Source of the DNA: Humitalea sp050632385
GTDB taxonomy: Bacteria; Pseudomonadota; Alphaproteobacteria; Acetobacterales; Acetobacteraceae
Reading direction: 5' to 3'
Length of the DNA: 64,000 nt
NCBI RefSeq assembly: GCF_050632385.1
Contig: NZ_CP192599.1
Location: 4,154,001-4,218,000 of the forward strand
This document shows, in pieces, positions 39,406 through 49,419 of the stretch. The position numbers and the translations under genes are program-made. The first letter of the stretch is position 1. The number at the start of each line of letters is the position of its first letter. The notes under the pieces are model-generated. The model was not told where the DNA came from. It saw only the letters and a list, made by a program, of their open reading frames with translations, and searched no databases.

Positions 39406-40335
39406 TGCGGCGCGACCTGCCGGCGCTGGCGATTTTGGCGCTGTTGGCGGCTGCGCCCTTCATCGGCTTTGGCGAGGGGCATGTGCTGACGTTGCTCGCG
39501 CGCGGGATGATCTTTGGCGTGGCGGCGGTGTCGCTGGCGCTGATCGTCGGCGGTGCTGGGCTGGTGTCGTTGGGTCATGCGGCGATGCTGGGGTTTGGGG
39601 CCTATGCGGTGGTGATCCTGGACAAGGCGGGCATCACCGATGCGGCCATCGTCTTGCCGGTGGCGATCGCGGCGGCCGCGGGGTTTGCGCTGGTCACGGG
39701 TGTCATCGCCATCCGGACCACCGGCGTACATTTCATCATGATCACCCTGGCCTTTGGCCAGATGGCCTTCTTCACCGCGGCGTCACTGTCGGCCTATGGC
39801 GGCGATGATGGCTATACGCTGTATGGCCGCACCGAGGTGCTTGGGCGGCGGTTGATGGAAAACCGGCTGGCCTTCCACTTCATCTGCCTGGGCGCGCTGG
39901 CGCTGACCTGGCTGGTGTGCCGCCTGGTGCTGGCATCGCGGTTTGGGCGGGTGCTGCGGGCGTCGCGAGAGAACGATTTACGGGTTCAGGCCGTGGGCCT
40001 CGCACCCTATGGCTATCGCCTGACCGGCTATGTCATCGCGGGCGCGCTCGGCGGTTTGGCGGGATTCCTCCTGGCCAATTCGGCGGAGTTCGTGGCGCCG
40101 GCCTACCTCTCCTGGCAGCGGTCGGGTGAGTTGCTGTTCATGGTGATCCTAGGCGGTCTTGGCGGCTTGCATGGCGCGATGCTGGGCGCGCTGGTGTTTG
40201 TCGTGCTGGAAGAATACCTGGCCCACGCGCTCGGCGAACACTGGCGCCTGGTGTTTGGGCCCATGCTGATCCTGTCAGTGCTGTTCCTGCGCGGCGGGTT
40301 GGCGGGGCTGCCGGGGACCTTGCGGGGGCTGCGCC

Positions 40336-40343
<8 letters not shown>
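39405..40343 (+). CDS. ABC transporter permease, LivM family
   Basis: A 312-residue permease with multiple membrane helices and the LivM stretches LIVGGAGLVSLGHAAMLGFGAYA (about 46-68), GVHFIMITLAFGQM and the EAA-like loop RASRENDLRVQAVGLAPYGYRL. It overlaps the LivG-type gene by 8 nt. Together with LivH it moves the ligand across the inner membrane. Confidence 0.92.
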
Positions 40344-41090
<747 letters not shown>

Positions 41091-41091
<1 letters not shown>

Positions 41092-41804
41092 TGCTGGGCC
41101 TGCAAAACCTCACCGCCGGATATGGGGAAAGCCAGGCGCTGTTCGGTGTCGATGTGTCAGTGGCAGCCGGTGAGGTTGTGACTCTGCTCGGCCGCAACGG
41201 CATGGGCAAGACGACGACGGTGCGCGCGATCATGGGACTGTTGCCGAGCGTCGGCGGGCGCATCCTGGGGGGGGCGATGCAGTTCGATGGCGCGAGCCTG
41301 GTCGGACTGCCGCCGCATCGCGTCGCGCAGCGCGGCTTGGGCCTGGTGCCCGAGGGCCGCCAGATCTTCCCCACCCTCACGGTCGAGGAAAACCTGATCG
41401 CCACCGCCGCCGACCGCGACGGGCGCGGGCGCTGGACTTTGCCCGCGATCTACGCCTTCTTCCCCCGCCTGCGCGAACGCCGCGGCAATTCCGGCGCGAA
41501 ATTGTCGGGCGGCGAACAGCAGATGCTGGCGATCGGCCGCGCGCTGATGACCAATCCGCGGCTGCTGATCCTGGACGAGGCGACCGAAGGCTTGGCCCCC
41601 ATCATCCGCGCCGAAATCTGGTCGGTGCTGGCGCGGTTGAAGGCCGAGGGCCAGGCGATCCTGCTGATCGACAAGAACCTGGGCGCTGTCATGCGCCTGG
41701 CCGACCGCCACGTCGTCATCGAGAAAGGCCGGACCGTCTGGACCGGCAGCAGCGCCGAACTGGACGCCGATCCGGCCGTGCGCGACGATTATCTGCATCT
41801 TTGA
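41091..41804 (+). CDS. ABC transporter ATPase, LivF family
   Basis: A 237-residue ATPase from ATG 41091 (GTG 41088 is an alternative). It has Walker A GRNGMGKTT (about 35-43), GLVPEGRQIFPTLTVEENL typical of LivF, signature LSGGEQQM, and Walker B LLILDEATEGLAP. The H-loop position reads LIDKN in place of the usual histidine-bearing VEQN, as in some LivF proteins. It is the last transporter gene; the cupin gene follows after 14 nt. Confidence 0.92.
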
Positions 41805-41818
41805 GAGGGAGACATCAC

Positions 41819-42259
41819 ATGAGCGAAACCGCAGGCATCACCCGCGCCGGCACCGGCCTGGATGGCGTAGTCTGGAATATCCTGGGGCAAACCTATTTCC
41901 CCAAGCAGGCGACAGACGACTGCTTCGCCTTCGAGGCGATCAGCCCGCCCGGCACCTTCGTGCCGCCGCATATCCACCCGACGCAGGATGAATACATCCT
42001 GATGCTGGAAGGGACGTGGAAACTGATCCTCGATGGCCAGGAGCATGTCGCCAAGGCCGGCGACCTGGTGCGCATGCCGCGCGGGATCATGCATGGCTAT
42101 TTCAACGAAAGCGGCACCGTCGGGCGTGCGTTCTTCTGGGTCAGCCCGGCGCGCCGCCTGCATGATCTGTTCCGTGCGATCCACAATGTGCCCGACCCCG
42201 CCGAAGTGATGCGGCTGTCGGCGCTGCATGAGGTGGACTTCCTGCCCCCGCCGGGCTGA
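41819..42259 (+). CDS. Cupin-domain protein
   Basis: A 146-residue single-domain cupin. Metal-ligand motif 1 is PPHIHPTQDEYILMLEG (about residues 45-61) and motif 2 is GDLVRMPRGIMHGYFN (about 80-95), with His, His, Glu and His in place. Small cupins like this can be dioxygenases, isomerases or sugar/aromatic-binding proteins. It is in the transporter operon (14-nt gap) and GAGAGGGAGA precedes the start, so a role with the imported aromatic compound is plausible. It is too small for gentisate 1,2-dioxygenase, which is a bicupin. Confidence 0.75.
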   Translation: MSETAGITRAGTGLDGVVWNILGQTYFPKQATDDCFAFEAISPPGTFVPPHIHPTQDEYILMLEGTWKLILDGQEHVAKAGDLVRMPRGIMHGYFNESGTVGRAFFWVSPARRLHDLFRAIHNVPDPAEVMRLSALHEVDFLPPPG

Positions 42260-42666
42260 TGGCCGATCTGCGTGGGGCGTTGCCGTCGGACGCCGCCGAC
42301 CTGGCGCTGCTGTTCGGCACCACCCCGCGCGTCATGGCGCTGCGTTTGGAAGCCCTGGCCCGCGACCCATCGGGCACGGTGCTGGTCGCGCTGGGGGGGA
42401 GTGGCGCCGTGGTCGGCGTCGTCGCGCTGCACTGGGCGCCGAGCCTGCAAACCGACCGCGCCGTGGCAAAGATCAGCGCGCTGGTGGTGGCCGAGGATGA
42501 ACGCCGCCAGGGCATCGGCCGCGCGTTGATCAAGGCGGCGGCGCAATCGGCCCGCGTCGCCGGTTGCGATACGATGGAGATTGTCGCGACCGGCGCGTTC
42601 TTCGACGCGCTGGGCTTCGTCGCTACCGGGCCGTCGCTGTCGCGCCGCTTGCGGAAACAGGCGTGA
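42259..42666 (+). CDS. GNAT-family N-acetyltransferase
   Basis: A 135-residue acetyltransferase with the acetyl-CoA binding motif A: ISALVVAEDERRQGIGRALIKAA (about 74-96, the RRQGIG loop). A C-terminal FFDALGFVATG strand-helix follows. The substrate is unknown. It overlaps the cupin stop by one base and converges with the flavoprotein gene on the other strand, with a 44-nt 3' overlap. Confidence 0.82.
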   Translation: MADLRGALPSDAADLALLFGTTPRVMALRLEALARDPSGTVLVALGGSGAVVGVVALHWAPSLQTDRAVAKISALVVAEDERRQGIGRALIKAAAQSARVAGCDTMEIVATGAFFDALGFVATGPSLSRRLRKQA

Positions 42667-43867
42667 CGGCAAAGCCCGCCATCGCGGCATAGCCGCCGGC
42701 GATGGCGGCCAGTTCCTCGCGCGCGATCACATCTTCCAATCGGGTGAAGCCATCGGGGGCGCGTTCGCTGACGACATCGACCACACGCTCCGGCCCGCCC
42801 ATGCGATTGCTGGTGACGATGGCCGCAGTTTTCGGCCGGCGTTCGGCGTCATAGGCGACCAGCGCATCGGGCACGGCCGTGCCGTCGAGCAACGCTGCCA
42901 GGCAGCGCGCATCCAGGATCGCTTGCGACGCGCCATTCGACCCGACCGGATACATCGGATGCGCTGCGTCGCCGAGCAAAGTCACGCGGCCCAAGGTCCA
43001 CCACGGCAGCGGATCGCGGTCGCACATCGGGTATTCGAAGAATTCCGGCGTGGCGCGGACCAGCGCCTCGACATCGATGAACGGCAGGCGGAAGCGACGG
43101 ACATGCGGCAGCAGTTCGGCGAGTCGGCCGGGCCGCGACCAGTCTTCCCGCCGCGGTGGGGCGCTGCTGCCATCGCCCTGGCGGACGCAGATGACCCAGT
43201 TGGTCAGCCGCGTGTCGGGGCGCGTGCCCGCGGCGATCGGGTAGAGCACCAGTTTTTCCGCCATATCGCCGGCGATGGCCATGACGTCACCGCCCTCATA
43301 GGCCGGCCAGTCCACCGCACCGCGCCACATCTGGATGCCGTTCCAGCGTAGCCCGCCATCATCCGGGTGCAGCGTGCGGCGGATGACCGAATGGATCCCA
43401 TCGGCGCCGACCAGGGCGGTGCCGGTCGCGGTGCGGCCATCGGCGAAATGGGCCGTCACGCTATCGATGGTTTGCGAAAACCCCGTCAGCAGCGCGCCGG
43501 TGATCAGTGCGGCGTCGCCCAGGCGCTTGCGCACGGCGTCCCAAAGCATAGTGTGCAAATGGCCGCGATGGATGCTGAACTGCGGCACGTCGTGGCCCGC
43601 GTGCGTTCCGCGCGCTTCGGTCCAGATTCCTTGGCCAAAACGGTTCAGATAGCGCAATTCGCGCGTGCGGATCGCGCAGGCGTCCAGCGCCGGTAGCAGC
43701 CCCAGCGCGGCCAGTTCGCGGATAGCATGCGGCAGGGTGTTGATGCCGACGCCAAGGGATCGGACCTCCTGCGCAGCCTCGAACACCGTGCAGGGAATGC
43801 CGCGTTCATGCAGCGACAGGGCGAGCGTCAGCCCGCCGATGCCGCCTCCGGCAATGAGGATGGTCAT
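42623..43867 (-). CDS. FAD-dependent aromatic-ring monooxygenase
   Basis: A 414-residue class A flavin monooxygenase. It has GGGIGGLTLALSLHERG at the N-terminus for FAD, an FSIHRGHLHTML segment with the conserved Arg, a GADGIHS (DG) motif, and GDAAHPMYPVGSNGASQAI (about 281-299, GD motif). It probably hydroxylates an aromatic acid with NAD(P)H and O2, salicylate- or hydroxybenzoate-hydroxylase style. Its start overlaps the stop of the ACMR-like gene by 4 nt, so both are one operon. The exact substrate is not readable. Confidence 0.82.
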   Translation of the reverse strand: MTILIAGGGIGGLTLALSLHERGIPCTVFEAAQEVRSLGVGINTLPHAIRELAALGLLPALDACAIRTRELRYLNRFGQGIWTEARGTHAGHDVPQFSIHRGHLHTMLWDAVRKRLGDAALITGALLTGFSQTIDSVTAHFADGRTATGTALVGADGIHSVIRRTLHPDDGGLRWNGIQMWRGAVDWPAYEGGDVMAIAGDMAEKLVLYPIAAGTRPDTRLTNWVICVRQGDGSSAPPRREDWSRPGRLAELLPHVRRFRLPFIDVEALVRATPEFFEYPMCDRDPLPWWTLGRVTLLGDAAHPMYPVGSNGASQAILDARCLAALLDGTAVPDALVAYDAERRPKTAAIVTSNRMGGPERVVDVVSERAPDGFTRLEDVIAREELAAIAGGYAAMAGFAVTPVSASGATATAR

Positions 43868-46161
43868 TCGGCGGCCTTTGCGAAGGTGGGCACGGTCGGT
43901 TTGGGGCGGGCCTTGCGGCGCAACTCGCGCAGGTCTTCCTGATCGCGCGCGACGGTGCGCAGCAGCGCCTGGCGGCCGTATTCATAGGGCGGCGGAACGC
44001 GCACGGATTTTTCACCGTACTGCGCGGCCGCATGCAGGGTGAAGGCGGGGTCGGCCAGATGCGGCCGCGCCAGCGCCACAAGGTCGGCGCGCCCGGCCGC
44101 CAGGATGGTGTTCACCTGGTCGGCGGAGGTGATGGAGCCCACGCACATCGTGGCGATCCCGGCCTCATTGCGGATCATGTCCGCCCAGGGGACCTGGAAC
44201 ATCCGGCCGTAGCGCGGTTCGGCATCGGCCACGGTCTGGCCGGTGGAGACATCGACCAGATCGACCCCGGCCGCGGCGAAGGCGCGGGCGATGGCCAGCG
44301 TATCAGTGTCGGTGATGCCACCTTCCGCCCAATCGGTCGCGCTGATGCGCACGGACATCGGCCTTTCCGCAGGCCAGGCCACGCGCATGGCGCAAAAAAC
44401 CTCCAGCGGAAAGCGCAGCCTGTTCTCGATGCTGCCGCCGTAGTCATCGTGGCGCGTATTGGTCAGGGGCGAGAGGAAGGAGGCGAAGAGATAGCCGTGC
44501 GCGCAATGCAGTTCCAGCATATCGAAGCCGCAGCGCACACCGCGCGTCGTAGCGGCGACGAAGTCGGCCTTGACGCGATCCATGTCTGCGCGGGTCATCG
44601 CGCGGGGTGTCTGATTTTCCGGCGTGTAAGGAATGGCGGAGGCGGAGATCGCCGGCCAGGCGCCCGTTTCCAGCGGCCGGTCCATGCCCTCCCACATCAA
44701 CCGCGTGCCGGCCTTGCGGCCCGCGTGGCCGAGTTGCAGCGCGATCTTCGCCGGTGCATGCGCATGACAGAAATTGACGATGCGGGTCCAGGCGGCTTCC
44801 TGCTCATCGTTCCACAACCCCGCGCAGCCGGGCGTGATCCGCGCATCGGCACTCGGGCAGGTCATTTCCGTGAACACCAGCCCGGCGCCACCGACCGCGC
44901 GCGCGCCGTAATGCATCAGGTGCCAATCGCCGGGCAGACCATCCGTGGCGGAATACTGGCACATCGGCGACACGACGACGCGGTTCGGCACGGTCATCCC
45001 GCGCAGCGTGAAGGGCTGGAACATCGGCGCGCGATTGCCCGTGCCAAAGGCCGCCTGCGTCGCCGCGACGAAGCCGGGCGCGCGCAGCAGCAGATTGTCC
45101 CAGGTGATCGACTTGCTGCGCGTCATCACGCCAAAGGCGAAACGCGTCGGGTCCATGCCCCAGAAACGTTTTACCTGTTCGAACCAGACCAGCGAGACAT
45201 CCGCTGCGTGCTGGGTCTTCTCCACATCCTCACGCCGGCCGGTTTCGAAGCGGGCGAGCGCGGTCGCCATGTCGCCGCCCGCCTGGATCGCGCCATGCAG
45301 GGCGATGGCGTCCTCCATCGCGAGTTTCGTGCCGCTGCCGATGGAAAAATGCGCCGTGGCCTTGGCGTCGCCCAGCAGGACGATGTTGTCCTTCACCCAG
45401 CGTTCGCAGCGGATCATCGGGAATTGGCGCCAGAGGCTGCGGTTGGTGGTCAGGCGGTGGCCCTGCAATTCCTCGGCAAAAACGGTTTCCAGGTAGCGGG
45501 CGCTCTGTGCCTCATCCATCGCATCCAGCCCGGCGCGGACAAAGGTTTCCGGGTCGGTTTCCAGCACCCAGGTGCTGGCATTCGCCTCATACTGGTAGCA
45601 ATGGGCGATGAAGATCCCGACAGGGGTTTCCTTGAAGAAGAAGGTGAAGGCATCGAAGGGGCGCGTGCTGCCCATCCAGGTGAAGCGGTTGGGACGCAGG
45701 TCGGTATGCGGCTTGAAGTGATCGAGGTGCGCGTTGCGGATGGCGCTGTTGATACCATCGGCGCCGACGATCAGATCGGCATCGGGAAAATCCTCGGGCG
45801 AGGCGTCGGTGCGGAACAGCAGTTCGACACCCAGCGAGCGCGCGCGGTCCTGCAGGATCATCAACAACGTGCGCCGCGCACAGCCGCAGAAGCCGTTGCC
45901 GGGCACGCGCGTGACCACGCCCTTAGCCTGGATTTCGATGTCGTCCCAATAGGCAAAGGCATCGGTGATGGCGCGGAAGGAAATCGGGTCCGCGGCCTCG
46001 AACGCCGCCAGGGTCTGGTCGCTGAACACCACGCCGAAGCCAAAGGTATCGTCGGCGCGATTGCGTTCGACGACGGTGATCCGCGCCTTCGGGTGGTCGC
46101 GTTGCATCAGGATGGCAAAATACAAGCCGGCGGGGCCTCCGCCGATAACCGCGATGCGCAT
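43864..46161 (-). CDS. Bifunctional aryl-CoA monooxygenase / old-yellow-enzyme reductase (2-aminobenzoyl-CoA or salicylyl-CoA type)
   Basis: A 765-residue fusion. Residues about 1-375 are a class A FAD monooxygenase (GGGPAGLYFAILMQRDHP at the start, DLIVGADGINSAIRNA, NIVLLGDAKATAHFSIGSGT). Residues about 390-765 are an NADH:flavin oxidoreductase of the old yellow enzyme type (LRGMTVPNRVVVSPMCQYSA, ALQLGHAGRKAG, LHCAHGYLFASFLSPLTN). This pairing is known from 2-aminobenzoyl-CoA monooxygenase/reductase of Azoarcus (anthranilate pathway) and from salicylyl-CoA 5-hydroxylase fusions. It hydroxylates, and for anthraniloyl-CoA also reduces, the CoA-activated ring. The surrounding CoA-ligase, beta-oxidation-type enzymes and RidA favour the anthranilate version. 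It is divergent from the SDR operon. Confidence 0.85.
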   Translation of the reverse strand: MRIAVIGGGPAGLYFAILMQRDHPKARITVVERNRADDTFGFGVVFSDQTLAAFEAADPISFRAITDAFAYWDDIEIQAKGVVTRVPGNGFCGCARRTLLMILQDRARSLGVELLFRTDASPEDFPDADLIVGADGINSAIRNAHLDHFKPHTDLRPNRFTWMGSTRPFDAFTFFFKETPVGIFIAHCYQYEANASTWVLETDPETFVRAGLDAMDEAQSARYLETVFAEELQGHRLTTNRSLWRQFPMIRCERWVKDNIVLLGDAKATAHFSIGSGTKLAMEDAIALHGAIQAGGDMATALARFETGRREDVEKTQHAADVSLVWFEQVKRFWGMDPTRFAFGVMTRSKSITWDNLLLRAPGFVAATQAAFGTGNRAPMFQPFTLRGMTVPNRVVVSPMCQYSATDGLPGDWHLMHYGARAVGGAGLVFTEMTCPSADARITPGCAGLWNDEQEAAWTRIVNFCHAHAPAKIALQLGHAGRKAGTRLMWEGMDRPLETGAWPAISASAIPYTPENQTPRAMTRADMDRVKADFVAATTRGVRCGFDMLELHCAHGYLFASFLSPLTNTRHDDYGGSIENRLRFPLEVFCAMRVAWPAERPMSVRISATDWAEGGITDTDTLAIARAFAAAGVDLVDVSTGQTVADAEPRYGRMFQVPWADMIRNEAGIATMCVGSITSADQVNTILAAGRADLVALARPHLADPAFTLHAAAQYGEKSVRVPPPYEYGRQALLRTVARDQEDLRELRRKARPKPTVPTFAKAAE

Positions 46162-46219
46162 GTGACGGCCCTCCTGCTGCCGGCAATCTGCCGCAAACGC
46201 TTGCGGTCAGGCAAGATAA

Positions 46220-46239
46220 TGTTTTAGGCTTCAAGTATT
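46220..46239. promoter_or_regulatory. Shared 20-bp box in the divergent catabolic promoter region
   Basis: TGTTTTAGGCTTCAAGTATT lies 18 nt before GTG 46258 and about 58 nt upstream of the divergent gene at 46161. It corresponds to the box at 37239. The 96-nt intergenic region is visibly AT-richer than its surroundings. The MarR-type protein encoded at 46980 is the obvious candidate regulator; binding is inferred. Confidence 0.5.
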
Positions 46240-46257
46240 CCGCAAGGGGGACACGCC

Positions 46258-46983
46258 GTGCTGACGGGTCGCAATGCGCTGGTAACGGGCGGGGGAACAG
46301 GCATTGGCCTGGCCTGCGCCATGGCGCTGACAGCCGGCGGAGCGCGCGTGACCGTGCTGGGCCGCCGCCGGCAGCCGCTGGAGGCCGCCGTGGCCTCCGG
46401 TGCTGCCGCCGAGGCGATGGCGGCCGATGTGCTGTCCCTGCCTGCGCTGCCGGGCTTCGATATCCTGGTGCATGCGGCGGGGGCGGCCGAAAGCGCGTCC
46501 TTCCTGAAGTCCGATGATGCGCTATGGGACCGGATGCTGGCGGCCAATCTGCGGGGCGCCGTCAGCGTCACCCGCGCCGTGTTGCCGGATATGCTGGCCC
46601 GCGGGCATGGGCGCATCGTGCATGTCGCCAGCACGGCGGCGCTGAAAGGCTATGCCTATGTCAGCGCCTATGTCGCCGCCAAGCATGCGCTGCTGGGGTT
46701 TTGTCGCGCGCTGGCGACGGAGGTCGCGGGGCGCGGCGTCACCGTCAATGCCGTCTGCCCGGGTTTTACGGACACCGCGATCGTCGCGGAAAGCATCGCC
46801 CGCATCACCGCCGCGACCGGCCGCAGCAGCGAGGCCGCGCTGGCCGAGTTGACGCGCCACAACCCGCAAGGCCGGCTGGTGCGGCCTGACGAAGTGGCCG
46901 CCGCCGTGCTGTTCCTCAGCGGCCCGCAGGCGGGTGCGGTGAACGGCCAGGCCATCGCCGTGGACGGAGGCGAAACCACATGA
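46258..46983 (+). CDS. Short-chain dehydrogenase/reductase
   Basis: A 241-residue classical SDR with the cofactor motif TGGGTGIG (about residues 9-16), VHAAGAAE in the NNAG position, catalytic Ser in HVASTAALKGY and the YVAAKHALLG Tyr-x-x-x-Lys (about 140). C-terminal GPQAGAVNGQAIAVDGG is typical. In the CoA-ring-cleavage route it would oxidise a 3-hydroxyacyl-CoA-type intermediate. It starts at GTG 46258 with AAGGGGG upstream and overlaps the MarR gene by 4 nt. Confidence 0.88.
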   Translation: MLTGRNALVTGGGTGIGLACAMALTAGGARVTVLGRRRQPLEAAVASGAAAEAMAADVLSLPALPGFDILVHAAGAAESASFLKSDDALWDRMLAANLRGAVSVTRAVLPDMLARGHGRIVHVASTAALKGYAYVSAYVAAKHALLGFCRALATEVAGRGVTVNAVCPGFTDTAIVAESIARITAATGRSSEAALAELTRHNPQGRLVRPDEVAAAVLFLSGPQAGAVNGQAIAVDGGETT

Positions 46984-47471
46984 GCGACGCTGAAACCGTG
47001 CTGGCCGATTCCCCCGCAGGCCATAAGGACGAGTTGCGCCTGTGGCTGCGGATGCTGACCTGCACCACCCTGATCGAGACGGAAATCCGCCGCCGCCTGC
47101 GCGCGGAGTTCGACACGACCCTGCCGCGCTTCGACTTGCTGGCGCAGTTGTTCCGCACGCCGGATGGGCTGACCCTGGGCGAATTGTCGCGCCGCATGAT
47201 GGTCAGCAACGGCAACCTGACCGGCCTGTCCGGGCGGTTGGAGGCCGAGGGCCTGGTGGAACGCAGCACGCTCGCGACCGACCGGCGCGCCACGACATTG
47301 CGCCTGACCGCACGCGGCCGGCGCGATTTTGCCGTGCAATCCGCCGCGCATGAAGGCTGGATCGCCGAATTGTTGGGGGGGGTATCGGCCACGGACCGGG
47401 CCGCGCTGTTCCGCCTGCTGGCGCGCACGAAAACATCGGCCCGCGCCGCGATCGAGGAACAAGCCCCATGA
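46980..47471 (+). CDS. MarR-family transcriptional regulator
   Basis: A 163-residue winged-helix protein: LPRFDLLAQLFRTPDGLTLGELSRRMMVSNGNLTGLSGRLEAEGLV is the MarR DNA-recognition region, followed by the wing ATDRRATTLRLTARGR. Many MarR proteins in aromatic-CoA clusters are repressors released by the aryl-CoA intermediate. It is the second gene of the catabolic operon, so it may autoregulate through the box at 46220 and also act at 37239. The effector is not known. Confidence 0.88.
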   Translation: MSDAETVLADSPAGHKDELRLWLRMLTCTTLIETEIRRRLRAEFDTTLPRFDLLAQLFRTPDGLTLGELSRRMMVSNGNLTGLSGRLEAEGLVERSTLATDRRATTLRLTARGRRDFAVQSAAHEGWIAELLGGVSATDRAALFRLLARTKTSARAAIEEQAP

Positions 47472-48265
47472 TCACGCCCAAGCATGTTCGCCTCGACATC
47501 AGCGACGCCGTCGCGACGATCACCCTGAATCGGCCGGAGCGCAAAAATCCGCTGACCTTCGAATCCTACGCCGAACTCGCGGCGATCTTTCGCGCGGCGG
47601 TGGCGGAGGATGGCTTGCGCGCCTTCGTTGTCACCGGCGCCGGCGGGAATTTCTGTTCGGGTGGGGATGTGCATGAAATCATCTCGCCCTTGCTGGAGCG
47701 CGACACCAAGGGGCTGATGGAATTCACCGCCATGACCGGCGAATTGGTCAAGGCAATGCGTGCCTGCCCGCAGCCGATCATTGCCGCCGTCGATGGTGTC
47801 TGCGCCGGCGCAGGGGCGATCATCGCCATGGCGTCCGACATGCGGATCGCGACCCCGGCGGCGCGCACGTCGTTCCTGTTCAACCGTGTCGGCCTGGCGG
47901 GCTGCGACATGGGGGCCTGCGCCATCCTGCCGCGCATCATCGGCCAGGGTCGCGCATCGGAACTGCTGTATCTGGGCCGCGCGATGACGGCCGACGAAGG
48001 CCTGGCCTGGGGATTCTTCAACGCGCTGCATCCGGCCGATGCGCTGGCCACGGCCGCCGCTGCATTGGCCGCGCGCATCGCCGCCGGGCCAGGGTTTGCC
48101 AATGGCATGACCAAGCGGATGCTCGGGTTGGAATGGGCCATGGGCGTGGAACAGGCGATCGAGGCCGAGGCCGTCGCCCAGGCGCTGTGCATGACCACCG
48201 CCGATTTCCGCCGCGCGCGCGACGCCTTTGTCGCGAAGCAGGCGCCGGTGTTTGGGCACAACTGA
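47468..48265 (+). CDS. Enoyl-CoA hydratase/isomerase family protein
   Basis: A 265-residue crotonase-fold enzyme. VATITLNRPERKNPLTFESY lies near the start. The oxyanion-hole loop is AFVVTGAGGNFCSGGDVHEI (about 53-72), and the second Gly-rich segment is VDGVCAGAGAIIAMASDMRIA. In this cluster it likely hydrates or hydrolytically opens the non-aromatic CoA ring intermediate. It overlaps both neighbours by 4 nt or 1 nt. Confidence 0.88.
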   Translation: MITPKHVRLDISDAVATITLNRPERKNPLTFESYAELAAIFRAAVAEDGLRAFVVTGAGGNFCSGGDVHEIISPLLERDTKGLMEFTAMTGELVKAMRACPQPIIAAVDGVCAGAGAIIAMASDMRIATPAARTSFLFNRVGLAGCDMGACAILPRIIGQGRASELLYLGRAMTADEGLAWGFFNALHPADALATAAAALAARIAAGPGFANGMTKRMLGLEWAMGVEQAIEAEAVAQALCMTTADFRRARDAFVAKQAPVFGHN

Positions 48266-49419
48266 TGCCGGATCGCGATTTCCTCTCCTGGCCCTTCTTC
48301 GAACCGCGCCATCGCGATTGGGCGGCCGAGGTCGAGGCGTTTGCCGCGACCCTGCCCGCGCATGGCGACGACACTGACGCCACGACGATCGCCCTGACGC
48401 GCGCCATGGGCGCCGCCGGCCTTTTTCGCGTCGCCGTCCCTGCCGATGGGCGGCTGGATGTGCGCGCGTTGTGCATTGCGCGTGACATCCTGGCGCAGCA
48501 TGCCGGGCTGGCGGATTTTGCCTTTGCCATGGCGGGGCTCGGCACCGGCAGCATCACCTTGTTCGGCGATGACGTGCTGAAGGACAGGTTTCTGCCCGAT
48601 GTGCGTGCCGGCCGCTCGCTCGCGGCCTTTGCCTTGAGCGAACCGGAAGCCGGTAGCGATGTCGCGGCCTTGGCGACCACCGCCACGGCCGATGGCAATG
48701 ATCACTACCGCATCAACGGCACAAAAACCTGGATCAGCAATGGCGGGATCGCCGGGCATTACATCGTATTCGCCCGCACCGGTGAGGCGCCGGGCGCGCG
48801 CGGCCTGTCCGCCTTTGTCGTGCCCGCCGATGCGCCGGGGCTGACCATCGCCGCGCGGATCGAGGTCACGGCGCCGCATCCGCTGGCGACCTTGTCCTTC
48901 GCTGATGTGCGGGTGCCGGCGACGCATCGCCTCGGCAAGCCTGGCGAGGGATTCAAGGTGGCGATGGCGACGCTCGATGTCTTCCGCGCCACGGTCGGCG
49001 CCGCCGCCCTGGGCTTTGCCCGGCGGGCGTTGGACCTGACCGTCGAACGCGCCGCGACGCGCCAACTCTTCGGTGGGCCGCTGTTCGACCAGCAGATGAC
49101 CCAGGCCGCCATCGCCGATAGCGCGACCGAGGTCGAAGCCTCCGCCCTGCTCGTCTATCGCGCCGCCTGGTTGAAGGACCAGGGCACGCCCCGCGTCAGC
49201 CGGGAAGCCTCGATGGCCAAGCTGCATGCGACCGAAACCGCCCAACGTGCCGCCGATCGCGCGGTGCAGATTTTTGGCGGGCTCGGCGTCACCAAGGGCC
49301 ACAAGGCCGAGGAACTCTACCGGGAGGTGCGGAGCTTGCGCGTCTACGAAGGCGCCAGCGAAATCCAGCGCGTGGTGATCGCCCGCGCCGAACGCGACCG
49401 ATGGGACGTGCAGCGATGA
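48265..49419 (+). CDS. Acyl-CoA dehydrogenase
   Basis: A 384-residue FAD enzyme with AFALSEPEAGSDVAAL (about residues 115-130), the FAD-binding KTWISNGGIAGHYIVFAR and the C-terminal QIFGGLGVTKGHKAEELYREVRSLRVYEGASEIQ. The likely catalytic base is Glu in YEGASE. It oxidises an acyl-CoA ring or ring-opened intermediate and passes electrons to ETF. The start at ATG 48265 overlaps the hydratase stop. Confidence 0.9.
   Translation: MPDRDFLSWPFFEPRHRDWAAEVEAFAATLPAHGDDTDATTIALTRAMGAAGLFRVAVPADGRLDVRALCIARDILAQHAGLADFAFAMAGLGTGSITLFGDDVLKDRFLPDVRAGRSLAAFALSEPEAGSDVAALATTATADGNDHYRINGTKTWISNGGIAGHYIVFARTGEAPGARGLSAFVVPADAPGLTIAARIEVTAPHPLATLSFADVRVPATHRLGKPGEGFKVAMATLDVFRATVGAAALGFARRALDLTVERAATRQLFGGPLFDQQMTQAAIADSATEVEASALLVYRAAWLKDQGTPRVSREASMAKLHATETAQRAADRAVQIFGGLGVTKGHKAEELYREVRSLRVYEGASEIQRVVIARAERDRWDVQR

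Noticed and set aside
41819..42259. Cupin protein as a gentisate 1,2-dioxygenase completing a salicylate pathway
   Set aside because: At 146 residues it has one cupin domain; gentisate dioxygenases are bicupins of about 340 residues or more.
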